Assembly (NCBI GenBank): GCA_932521035.1
Contig: OW051495.1
Location: forward strand, 5,890,001-5,954,000
Length of the DNA stretch: 64,000 bases
Direction: 5' to 3'
Source of the DNA: Oscheius dolichura
Taxonomy: Eukaryota > Nematoda > Chromadorea > Rhabditida > Rhabditidae
The position numbers and the translations under genes are program-made. Below the pieces are notes generated by a model. The model did no database searches. It saw only the letters and a program-made list of their open reading frames with translations, and had not been told where the DNA came from. Positions 13,683-23,922 of the stretch are shown here, piece by piece; the stretch's first letter is position 1, and the number at the start of each line of letters is the position of its first letter.

Positions 13683-14567
13683 ATGATGTCGTCTCGTGCC
13701 CAATTGGCCCGAACCTGCCAAGCTGCCCCTAAACTCGTCTTCCACTCCTCAGAAAGTAATCTATCCCATTGTGGGCCTGGGATATCACTCGTTCAGAGAA
13801 CTACCTGACCAACAAGAGCAACCCGGTCACGTTGATACTCGGATTCGGAGGGGCCAAGCCATACCACATGGAGAAGTACGCGGAGCTGTATCACGGCGAG
13901 GGACTGGGGGCCGTCTCCTACACGGGAACCCAGTTCTGGGACGACGTTCCCCCGCCCCAGGAGGGACAGACCTTCGCCCCCTTGTTCCTCCACCCCCAGC
14001 ACCGGGATCGGCCTCTCATCCTCCACGTGCTGTCCATGAACGGCTTCCGTCACATGCTTCGACTCTATCGCTGGCTGGACCACCAGGGGGACACCACTCA
14101 CCGTCTCCGGGGGATCATCTTCGACAGGTAGCCTCTCTTTCCCAACGGAGACGGTCCTCTTCAGCTGCCCGTCCACGCTGACCCCCTCGAGACTGGCCTA
14201 CGGGAAGGCTGTCTCCGAGTTCAGTACCGTCGACGAAAGGGGAAGACACTACCTGCCCCAGGCCCTCTGGACCACGGCCAAGTACGCCCTGCTGAAGAGG
14301 ATGAACGAGGAGACCCTGAGCGAGCAACAGATGTACCACTACGTCGGCCGGTGGGTGATGCTGCCCCGGAACCAGCTGTACTGCTACTCGAAGGAGGACA
14401 ACATCGTCAAGTGGAGGGAGGTCGAGCAGTTCGCCGAGAGACAGCAGAAGAAGGGCAACTGCGTCCAGACGGAGAGGTTCCCCGAGTCGCTCCACGTGCA
14501 GCACATCCGGTCCGACCCGGCCCGCTACCGCCAGGCGATACAGACACTCCTCAAGAAGAGTCTCTAG
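13683..14567 (+). CDS. TMEM53: TMEM53/DUF829 family protein
   Basis: DUF829 proteins have an alpha/beta-hydrolase-like fold; human TMEM53 is at the nuclear envelope and dampens BMP signalling. The model has NPVTLILGFGGAKPYHMEKY, then HVLSMNGF at the place of the family's HVFSNGG, then GIIFDSCPSTLTPSR, and a C-terminal part ending VQHIRSDPARYRQAIQTLL, which matches the family's H(V/A)..L...P..Y. Two ATGs in tandem occur at 13683 and 13686. Introns are 35-45 nt. A small open gene begins only 75 nt downstream on the same strand after a CTTCCATTAG acceptor-like site. Confidence 0.82.
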
Positions 14568-14641
14568 TCCCCTCCTCCCTGCCTATAAAACATGAAAATG
14601 AAGTGATTCCGTAGGCCCCTGTTTTCTCTTCCATTAGTCAC

Positions 14642-14944
14642 ATGGGCTGGGTGCAAGAGGAGGTGATTAGTGGTATTGTAGCCCATGCTAGGCAACGGTA
14701 GGATTGTATCCGGCCTGAGCCCCTTGCTCCTACTTTCCAACTTAGATTACCTCTCACCCCACCTCCCTCTTCTACCTCTATGGGTATGTTTTTCCCCGTT
14801 TCCTGCCCTAATAAAGATGATCCAGCTCGTGAAATGTGGTACGACAACCCCTGGGCCGAGATCGCCTACTGTAGCATTTTCGTCGCCTTCAATTTCATCT
14901 ACCTCTTCTATTTCATCTACCATTACTACCACTTCCAATTCTAA
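14642..14944 (+). CDS. Tiny single-pass membrane protein, about 52 residues
   Basis: Two exons joined through a phase-1 intron (donor after GTGATTAGTG, acceptor AATAAAG before ATGATCC) encode MGWVQEEVIS, then DDPAREMWYDNPWAEIAYC, then a strongly hydrophobic aromatic stretch (FVAFNFIYLFYFIYHYYH) ending FQF. No family is recognised. Support comes from the clean open frame, the Phe/Tyr/Ile-rich transmembrane helix, an acceptor-like CCATTAG four bases before the ATG, and operon-like spacing from TMEM53. The donor choice is uncertain, so N-terminal residues may change. Confidence 0.45.
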
Positions 14945-14962
14945 AGACGAGACTCCGCTTAA

Positions 14963-15247
14963 AAGAACTGTCAGGGACCAAGTGGAAGTGATCATTTGAC
15001 CCTGAACAACCGAGTCCCAAGCGACTGACTACATATGGGGCTTATTCTCTATCCAACTTTTCATTTCGGGGTCATTTGTGTGTATTTTTCGACTCGTGTG
15101 GCGTTTTCCGCATTTTCTCTAGCAAAACAGCAATCAAACTAACTAAGTATAGGCTTAAAAAGTCGCGAAGCGACGGGGCATAATTGTGATCAGGAGAAAA
15201 AGGCGAATTTTTTAAGCCCAAGTTGTTTTAGGTCCCTGACAGTTCCT
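14963..15247. mobile_element. TTAA-flanked nonautonomous element (MITE candidate)
   Basis: Two 17-nt terminal inverted repeats (14963-14979 and 15231-15247; core GAACTGTCAGGGACC, one mismatch over 17) are each flanked outside by TTAA (14959-14962 and 15248-15251), as a TTAA target duplication would give. The 285-nt interior has no open frame and contains a small hairpin (GTCGCGAAGCGAC near 15163). TTAA duplication is typical of piggyBac-like transposases, but these ends do not begin with CCC. Confidence 0.55.
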
Positions 15248-15322
15248 TTAATAAACATTGCTAACATCGGAAAAGGGGCGTAACGAATAGCATTTTATTA
15301 ATCATCTTGTAAAAAGTGCCTC

Positions 15323-16643
15323 TCAACAACAGCTGCGGCTATGGTAGTCGACGGACCGGATGCGGAACCAGAGCAGCCACTCGTCGGTGTCGGGCACCTT
15401 CCTACGATACCTCCGGGTCAGGAGGACGGGCTCCCGTCGTGACATCTCGGCCGGTGTCTCGTCGGCCATCAGCGCCTGACGAAGGTTCCAAATCTGTCCC
15501 CGGACAACGCGCAGCTGGTTGAACACGAATACCCTGTTGCTTCCAATCGGATGCCGAAAAAGCGCTTTCAACTCCCGGCACAGCTCGTGGACGAAGGCCG
15601 GCGTCAGCAGACGGAGCAGGTGCATCCGCAGCTCGTGGTCGAACTTCTAAATCTGCCCTTGCTTTGATATAAACAGATACAAACCTTCTTGGCCCATTTC
15701 TGTTCGACCCATCTGAAGGGAAACGTCCGGAGGCGGCTGACACACTCGGGGTGCTTCACGGGAAAGGCCAGGCCGTTGTCGATGGCCGCCAGCTCGAGTT
15801 CCTTGCCTGGGACATGTCTGGAATACGGTAGACCTCCCTGTATAAAGTTCTAACCTGATGAGGAGGTTGTCGAGGTGTCTGTCCGTGTTCCGGATCACAT
15901 AGTCCAAGACGCACATCTTCTGGAAGGCCGTCGTGAACTTCTTGTCCTCCTCCTCGCTCAGCAGATTCTTGTCATATTCCCACCTGGCGAAGACCGAGTG
16001 GGCACTCTCAAAACCGTGGACGAAGAGTTGAAAGCTGCCCTCCTTCGGCTTCACCTCCACCCGTCCGCAGCACCTCGTGTAGAAGAAGGAGGGCGAGGCC
16101 AGCTTGACGACCCTCGTCTTCGGCACGACTCCCAGCTGCATCCAGGCATCGACGATGCTCGCCCCGGTCTCGGAGAGGTAGCCCGAGTTGGGGATGAGGC
16201 AGGCCCTCCCGAAACAACAGAAACACAGCACCCGCTGGAAGAACTTCGGCCACTTGGGGTTCAGCGCGGCGAACGGCTCCTCGTCCTTCGGCTTGAAGAC
16301 GGCCAGGTAACTGCCGTCGAGATCTCTCACAAAATACGAGCCAGAGCTGCCCTCCGGAATGAGTTCCGGCAGGACCCCGCGAGAAATAGCATCTTGTCCA
16401 CGGCGGAATATACTGTTGAATTCCGTGTCCTCTTTACATCTAAAACAAGGCGATAGGGAGGCTGGGAACGGACGACTACTGGGTGATGCGGGTCGAGGCA
16501 ATGTAGGCGCAGTCGCGGTTGGTGTCGTCCGACGAGTGGGAGAGATGCGTCTCCAGCGCCGACTCCTTGGCCTCGTTTGGCGTGTGGCTTTCTAAAGGAC
16601 AGTTCAAATAGCTGACAACGGGACAACCTTCCGGGAACGACAT
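15323..16643 (-). CDS. PI4K2A: Phosphatidylinositol 4-kinase type II
   Basis: Makes PI4P on Golgi and endosomal membranes. The kinase begins with GSSGSYFVRD and the ATP-binding Lys in AVFKPKDEEPF, then LNPKWPKF. The insert that carries the palmitoylated CCPCC in vertebrates reads LCFCCFGRAC here. Catalytic loop VIRNTDRHLDNLLIR and metal-binding AIDNGLAFPVKHP follow; the tail contains VVRGQIWNLRQAL and ends in CC. The N-terminal exon (MSFPEE..) is joined by a phase-1 intron and preceded by GGTTAG, acceptor-like. The acidic LETHLSHSSDD segment may hold sorting signals but none is certain. Whether it is the alpha or beta paralogue cannot be told. Confidence 0.88.
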
Positions 16644-16778
16644 GGCTAACCGAGAGCCGATGAAGAAAGTGACGGGGGGAGATCATTCCCTGGCGGTCTT
16701 GACGAAACAAAGAAGAGATTTATACAGCTTGGCTTATACAAAAACTTCATTATGTACAAGGGATAACGGGGACGACAT

Positions 16779-19531
16779 TTAGAAGCAGACGGTGTGGGTG
16801 GAGTGGCGGAGGTGGAGGTCCTTGGCGATCATCTCGGCCGTGATCGGGTGCATGCTGTGCCGGGTGGCGAGGAACAGCTTACGGGCCTTTGCGGCCGACG
16901 CCGACCAGGCAGCCAGGTCCCTGAACCGGACTCTTTTATACCGTTAGCAGAGGACATACTTGTAGACGGGCCGGCAGTACTTGAGTCTCCCCTGGCGGTT
17001 GACAAAGTCCAGGGCGAGGTCGACGATCGGCTCCCACTTGGCCTTTATGGACAGCCGGATGAACTTGAGCAGGATCTCGCAGTTCTCGCTTTTCTCCAAC
17101 TTGTACAGCTTGCTCAATGCCTCGATCTTCCAGTGTGGAATTGTCGGCTCGTGCTGCCAGAGTTGAGCGAGGAACTCGATCTGCTGCAACGGCTGCATCT
17201 TCATGTACTCGTCGGCCCGGATGTCGTTGATGTTGTTCTCCGTGGCCTCTACCCACTGCCGGTACAGTGCGTCACAAGCCTTGACCATCGTCTCGTCGTA
17301 CCTGAATCCATTTGTTTTTCCCTCTCCCATATCCCGCCATACACTGGCTTCGTCGGGGGCATGCCGACTCCATTGAACCAGAGGTCGAAGTCGACCGTGT
17401 CCAGCAGTTCCCTCTTGTCCTTGAAATATTCGAAGAGGTGCTCCTTCCACTGGTAGCTGTCGATGGCCTGGTGGGCGAAGGTCGTCAAGTAGTTCCGGAG
17501 GTAGGCCTCGAAGATTTCTGAAAAATGTCCCCGTCGTTGGTCCCTATCAGTTTTCGGAGAACCTCGTGGGCCGTGGTTATCAGTCAGAAAAGTCCTTGGC
17601 AAATAAAAGGAGCTAATACGGCTGTACTTTAGGACAGGAGGCGACGTTACTGTACTCACCGGGTCCACCGAGCAGCTGCTCCAGGTAGAAGAGGAAGGCG
17701 GAGCCCTTCTCATAGGGGACACACGAGAAGGCCACGTCCGGGTCGACGTTGGTGTGGTCCTGGATGAGTTTGGTGAAGATGTGAGTCGGGGTGAACTGCT
17801 CGTGGACCTGAAATGGAGGATGGCCGGGTGGGATGATGCAATTGGAGGGGGAGAAGACAAATGGGGCCAAGTCATCCTATTTGAAACTCCTCTTTTAGTC
17901 AACAGGTCAATTCCTTGAAATTCTTTGGAGGCTGTCAAATAGCAGCCATTGTTTTTAGAAGCTCTGTAGAGTGAGAATAACAAAGCGCCAATGGTCGCGC
18001 AAAACAAAGAAGAATTCCAGAAGGAGCGCAGATCACTCTTTCAAATTCGACTACACTTACCGCTGGGATGAGATTATTGGTCCACCCGTTGAAGCTCATG
18101 AACTGGCGGTACTCCTCGCTGACCAGGCGTCCACAGATCTTCCTCTCGATAAACATCGTGAAGCCCTCATTCAACCTGAACCGCTCCTTTGCCTGACCCC
18201 AACGCGAGGACTACCAGAAATGTTCCCAGCTACTGTTGGTGACGAGGTTTCCCGACCAGCTGTGGGCTATTTCGTGGGCAATGACACTGACGAGGGAACG
18301 GTCGCCCGCCTGGAATCTGTCGTTTTAGGGGAACAAGGGATGAACTCACAATGAGTGTCGGAGTGAGGAATGTCAAACCTGAAAATGTTAAAATTTGCTT
18401 AAAAATAAGAAGGTTAAAGTTTTAAAATATAAAGAAACTTGCAAGGGTTCTCCATGCCACCGAAGGGGAAAGTCGGCGGGAGACAGACCATGTCGTATCT
18501 GAATATCTCTCGCATCCTCCGCCCCGTGTCTGCCGTACCTTCCCCAGATGTATTTCCCCACGATATCCTCGGCCGAGGCCAGGATGTCCTCTGTCTCCGA
18601 GAATTCCCAGAGGGCCTTGTCCACCATCGACGGCTCCGACCAGACGGCGCATCTGTAAGTGTATCCTCCGTGTCCTTCTATCAGTCATTGCAAAATCATG
18701 TGGCCAGTAAGCTTCCCGTGACGTGGACGCGGCGGCGAAACGAGGAGGACACCGTTACCTGTCGCTTATGTCCCTCTTCTCGAGAAGGCCGGCCACGATG
18801 GCGATCAGGTACGAGGGCACGGCCACCGGCTGCTTGTAGAAGAACGTCGTGAAGTCGTCGTCCGACTTGGAGCCTTCTCCGATGGCCGACATGAGGCAGG
18901 TCAGACCCACGGGGACGCGAACCTGGGTCAAGAGGCGCTACTCGGCCAGAAAGGGTACCAACCTCCGCTTCGTAGGTTGTCTTGACCGAGGGGGTGTCCA
19001 TACAGGGCACAATGGAGCGGGCGTGGATGGCCTGGCACTGAGAGAAGAGGTACGGGGCCTTCTTGTCGGCCGTCTGGTCCTTCTTCATCCACTGGAGGGC
19101 CGTCGCCTCGGGCGAGGTGCCGTAGTTGACAGTCACCGTTCTGGATGAGGCCATGAGGGAAGAGCACGAGACTCACAGATCTTGGCCGATATTCTGAAGA
19201 TCAGCCGGGAGGTAGATGGTCATCTTCGAGCCAAAGAAAGTGTAGACGTTGGGGGCAATTCGGAACTCCATGTCCTGGCCGTTGACGGCCACGGAGCGAA
19301 TGGACAGGTCGCGGACATCCAGGACCTGGATCTCGATTTATGAGAAGAGGCGGAAAGACTCACAATTTTGTCAGTTTTATTGATCATTTTGCAGGAGAGG
19401 GTGGCCGAACCCATGAGCATTTTCAGTTGGAAGACGACGTCCCATTTGATGGCGATGTGGCTAACTTGTATGTGCTTGTAGTTGGAGGCCGAGCAGGGGT
19501 CGTGGCGGGGGCGCTGGTGGCAGCGACACAT
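16779..19531 (-). CDS. LTA4H-type zinc aminopeptidase, copy A
   Basis: M1-family aminopeptidase related to leukotriene A4 hydrolase. Exons give [17 protein letters not shown] at the N-terminus; [22 protein letters not shown] (exopeptidase motif); [13 protein letters not shown] (HExxH) and the third zinc ligand in LNEGF; then [14 protein letters not shown], which holds the catalytic Tyr and the Asp of the epoxide-hydrolase site; QGRLKYCRP, the peptide-carboxylate Arg/Lys; and the HEAT-like tail with [14 protein letters not shown]. All metal and catalytic residues are present. Introns are short. It lies 468 nt downstream of a paralogue in the same orientation, a tandem duplicate. The ATG follows TTCTAG. 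Confidence 0.9.
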
Positions 19532-19999
19532 TTCTAGAATCGAGACAGGATGAGTTCGTAAAGGGGAAAAAGGGGGAGTCAGGTGGGCTTGTTGTGACCA
19601 ACAAGATAAGGGACAAGGGGGTGAGAGGCCCATAAAATATGACTGGGGTAGACCGTGCCGTGGGGGCAAATGGCTGAGCCGGTGGAATTCCCGACTCCTC
19701 CCACCTCAGCAGGAACACGTCAGCCTGGCTGGGCTCCAAGCAATAGAAGCCTGGAACAAATGGGCTGCTCGTTATCGGGGCAAGATTGACGCCGGCTGAT
19801 AATCCATCGAAGCAGACGGATGAAAAACTGTCACGCGCCTCTTTGTTTGGAAAGGGCCGAAAGAATGGCAGGGGAGGAACAGAGCCAGATTAGAAGACAT
19901 CAACGAACGCCTCAAGAGCACTGTATCCTCTTCTTTTTGTGAAATGTACGTCTTTATTTATATCTTGCACATGGTTACACTTTCCGTCTACGCGACTCA
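19532..19999. other. Spacer between aminopeptidase copies
   Basis: No open frame with support. The 3' untranslated region of copy B and the promoter of copy A must lie here if the two are separate units. Confidence 0.5.
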
Positions 20000-22346
20000 T
20001 TACTTGGGAATTAGTTTGGAGAGCACCGCCACAGTGATGGGGTGCATCGAGGGAGACAGCCGCTTGAACTGGGCCACGGCGTTGGCAGTAGTCACGGGCC
20101 ATTCGAAGAGGGTCCTGAAAGGTAAAAATAGAGACAGATCAAAGAAGCACAGCTGTATCAGACAGTCGCCCTGCCAAAAAGGAGCTTAGACGTGGCACGG
20201 CGACTGATTGCCCCGTCTGTCTCCAGTAAAAACGGACGGGCTACCGACACCTCTCGGTCGATGACGCGAGCAGAGGAGAGAAGCAAACCCACTTGTAGAT
20301 AGGCTTGCAATACTTCAGTCGACCGACCCTCGTCACGAATTCCATGGCCGGGGCGACGATCGGCTGCCAGCGGGTCTCCAGTCCCAGCATGAGCCAGTTG
20401 AACTGGATCTCGCAGTTCTTCGCCTGGTCCAGCTTGTACAGCGAGGTGATCAGGGGCATCTGAGCATGTCTCTCTCTCTATAACTCTCGGCTGCCTGCCA
20501 ACCTGTTGCTCGGTGAAGGTGCCCTTGTTCCGTATACAACCCAGCACGGCGACCTTTTGCGTGGGTGACATCTTGGCATAATCGGCGTCGTCTGTCGGCA
20601 GCTTTTCTGATAGCCACCGCTCGGCCAGGACACGGCAGTCATTCATCAGGGTCGAGTCGTAGGCGGGACGGGGAGGGAGACCCGGCTGGTGCAGCCACTG
20701 GTCCCAGTCGATCTTCTGGTTCAACTCGGCCGACACCGAGCCGAAATACTCGAAAAGCATGCTCCTCCAGTCGTCCGTCACCACCGTCTTGTGTGAGTAT
20801 TTCGCAATGTATGCCCTCAGGAACTCCTCGAACTTCTGTTTGTCGCCGAGCACCTGCTCGACAGTGAACAGCAGGGCCGATCCCTTCTCGTAGGGGACAC
20901 TGCTGAAGGCGTCGTCGGGATCGATCCCCTGGTGGTTCTGGATGAGCTTCGTGTACTCGTGGGTGGGGCTGAAGACTTTGTTCACCGTGGGCACCAGGCC
21001 GTCCTGAATGCTGATATTCCCGGGGAAAGGGGGAAAGTAAAGTACCTCCCATCCACACTCGCTCTCGAACTGTCTCTCCAACTCGCCGTACATCCGCCCG
21101 TGGATCTTCCTCTCGAAGAAAACCGTGAAACCCTCGTTCAGCCTGGAATGGGAAAGGGTAAAAAAGCAGAAGAGGGGGCCACCAGAAATGTTCCCAGTTG
21201 GCGTTGGTCACCAGATTTCCTGTCCAGCTATGAGCTATCTCGTGGGCAATGACATTGACCATCGAGCGGTCGCCGGCCTGAAATTAGGGCGTTTTGGAAA
21301 ATGAGGAGAACACTCACAATGAGGGTCGGCGTGAGGAATGTCAAGCCTGAAAAACGAAATAAAATTGAGATAAAACGGAAAAAATTGAAATGTAAAAATT
21401 AAAAGAAACGGACAAGGATTTTCCATCCCACCAAAGGGAAAAGAAGCCGGGAGGACAACCATATCGTATCTGAAGCACAGAGGAAGAATTGGAAGGGACG
21501 AGGACTCGACCCACCTGCCCCAGACATACGGCCCGGCCAGCGACTCGGCCGTCTTCAGGATCTCCTCCGTCTTCTCGAATTCCCAAAGGGCCGCGTCCAC
21601 AATCGAGGGCTCTGCCCAGACGGCCACCCTCTGGCTGATGTCCCTCTTCTCCAGTTTTCCTACCACGATGGCTATCAGATAGCTGGGAATGGCCACGTTC
21701 TGCTTATAGCTCCAGACAGTCTTTTCCCCGGAAACCACGGGCTCCTCTCCGATGGCACTCATCAAACAGGACAGCCCCGTGGGCACGGACACCCTGGCGG
21801 CGTACGTGGCCTTCACGGAGGGCGTGTCCATGGAGGGAACGATCGAACGGGCGTGGATCGCCTGGCACTGGGAGAAGAGGTACGGGGCCAGCTTGTCCGT
21901 TGTCTGCTCCTTGTTCAGGAACTGTAAAGCCCTGGCCTCCGGCGCCGTGCGGTATTTGATCAAGATCGACCTATGTTGATATGAGAAGGCAAGTGGGGGG
22001 ACTCACAGGGTTTGTCCGGCTTGAAGAGACTCCGTGGTAATTGTAATCCGGCTCCCGAACACCTCATCACTCTCGCAGTTGAACTTCAGCTGCTGTCCAT
22101 TGTGACTAACACTTTCAATTTCCAGATCTCGCCCGTCCAAAATCTATATATTTCAACCAAATTTATTTCTCGTCGAATAGAACTCACTATTTTGTTCGTA
22201 GCTTGCACCACAGAACATTTAAGAACGGCTTGTCCACTCAATCTTTTAGCATCGAAATCCACGTCCCATTCAATATCGATGTGTGTGACGGTAATCTGCT
22301 CATAATTTGAGAAGGTGGCCGGATCATGAGGTCTGTGGTGATCCAT
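20000..22346 (-). CDS. LTA4H-type zinc aminopeptidase, copy B
   Basis: Second M1 aminopeptidase of the LTA4H class. It begins [18 protein letters not shown] and shows [41 protein letters not shown], the NEGF zinc ligand, [14 protein letters not shown] with the catalytic Tyr, VGRLKYCKP, and a C-terminal [13 protein letters not shown]. The start at 22346 is chosen because an acceptor-like ACTTTGCAG lies 5 nt upstream. An in-frame ATG at 22484 would add a hydrophobic leader, possibly a signal anchor, but is less likely. Copy A lies 468 nt downstream. The two are clearly diverged, so the duplication is not recent. Confidence 0.9.
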
Positions 22347-22859
22347 TGTATCTGCAAAGTATAATGAGGAAGGAGCATGAAAGTTGCCTGAGAAAATGGA
22401 ACGAGGAATTTTGGGTGAAAGTAACCAGCAGATTCCAAGAACAAATCCAAGTAAACTGGTAAATACAGAAACAGAATGGGCCATACAGGTCGAGGCAAGG
22501 GAAGTAAGCTTCGATGTATAGTACTGAAACGAGAGAACGCAATGCTAATGTGGAAAGTGACAAAAGGGTCCACAAATGAATTAAAAAGTAATATATTGCA
22601 GATCCTTCGAGATAGAAAAGAAGACAACCGATAAGGAAGGGATCCTTTTAGCTGAATCACGTTCTAGAGAGCTAGAGGGTGCAGACAATGTAAACGAGGA
22701 TCAAAGCAGTTTTGCCACAGAAATAACCACGAAACGCGGCAGTGGTTTATACAGAAAAGCTGCTTTGTGTAAAACCATTGTATGGCAAAAGCGAGTTCTG
22801 AACAGTACATGGCGTTAGAGAAAGAGGAAGGCAACCTCGTTGAAAGATAAAAACAAAGG
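22347..22859. other. Intergenic spacer
   Basis: AT-rich spacer between the methyltransferase stop and aminopeptidase B start. An in-frame extension of aminopeptidase B (to 22484) encodes a hydrophobic stretch but is probably untranslated. Nothing else is seen. Confidence 0.45.
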
Positions 22860-23580
22860 TTACAATCTTTCCTTTATTAGACGTAGAAATACTATCTCAT
22901 CACAAGTATATTCGGGATTTAGCTCAGAATTATCAATGCAGTAGACTTCGAATTCCTCATGGATAAGTTTGAGAAATAGTTGCTGGGCTGCTACAGGCTC
23001 TCCAATATCCCTTTTCTCAAAAATACAGATAAATTCATAGCAGTCAACAGCTTTTAAAAGTTCGAGCAGACCATAAATTACGGAGCTGTAGTAGATACAA
23101 TCCACCAAGAGAACTACATCATATTTGGAAGATAGAGTAGGGTTTGAGGAAAATGAAAGCCAATCCAAGGCAGATATGGATACGTTGTTTTTTAGACGCG
23201 GGTTGATTGCTAGATTCCGCTCCAAAAGAGGGATATATTCTGGCAAATCAGTAAGTACAACTTCAGCACCAAGCGCAGCCATAACGAGTCCACAAACTCC
23301 TGAAATGATGAAGATTACACTATACTCCCACTACCTGTTCCGGAGCCAAGTTCCAATACCTAAACAGACAGTTTTCCTAACATTTTTGAATGTATCACCT
23401 TTTTACTTTGCCATTTGGCACGTCCTTGATGAATAAAGGCATAAACCCCAGCCAACGCACTATCCCAAACAACTGAGTTCACATCGCCAGTGTATTCCTA
23501 AAAAGTTGTCAGCTAAAACATACACTAACTTGCTCTATTGCGACTACTCTGTCAGCAGAAATCTCAAACTCTCTTCTCAT
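22860..23580 (-). CDS. VCPKMT: VCPKMT/METTL21-family protein lysine methyltransferase
   Basis: Class I SAM-dependent lysine methyltransferase; the human relative METTL21D trimethylates a lysine of VCP/p97. The exons join to MRREFEISADRV.., then VNSVVWDSALAGVYAF, then SAM-binding motif I VLELGSGTGVCGLV, motif post-I VVLTDLPEYIPLLERN, and the family's DxxY catalytic motif in VDCIYYSS, followed by FEKRDIGEP. Three introns of about 40 nt fall between these motifs. It ends LRLIKERL. The ATG at 23580 is next to CTGCCTAG. It is divergent from the SLC37A4-like gene with 342 nt between. Confidence 0.85.
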
Positions 23581-23922
23581 CCTAGGCAGTCTATGATCGA
23601 CGGAACGGTATGAGATAGAAATGAATGGTTCAATGCATCCTTCCGAAGTGTTGCATTATCCGTACCACCAGCAAGTAAAGGAACACAAACAAGAACCGAA
23701 AACTCTAAATATCGTCCTTCCAAAAATAAATATCTACGAAAACTTGCGACCAACTGGTAAAATTTCATTGCCCAGTTGGTTTTTACACTGTCCGCACGGT
23801 TTTATTTGTGTTTTTGGTGGTTTCGGCCCTGTAGTTTTGCATCATCAAGTGTAATCTTTTTCTTTGCTATACGTATTGTAAAAGTCGCTTAGTTCTACTA
23901 CATTAACAATGCTCATTTCAGC
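23581..23922. other. Divergent promoter region
   Basis: Lies between the minus-strand methyltransferase and the plus-strand SLC37A4-like gene, so both promoters should be here. A 77-codon plus-strand frame (23621-23854) has no recognisable features and is not called. Confidence 0.45.

Noticed and set aside
22347-22484. N-terminal hydrophobic extension of aminopeptidase B
   Set aside because: A strong acceptor-like ACTTTGCAG just before the ATG at 22346 makes the upstream part probably outron or intron.
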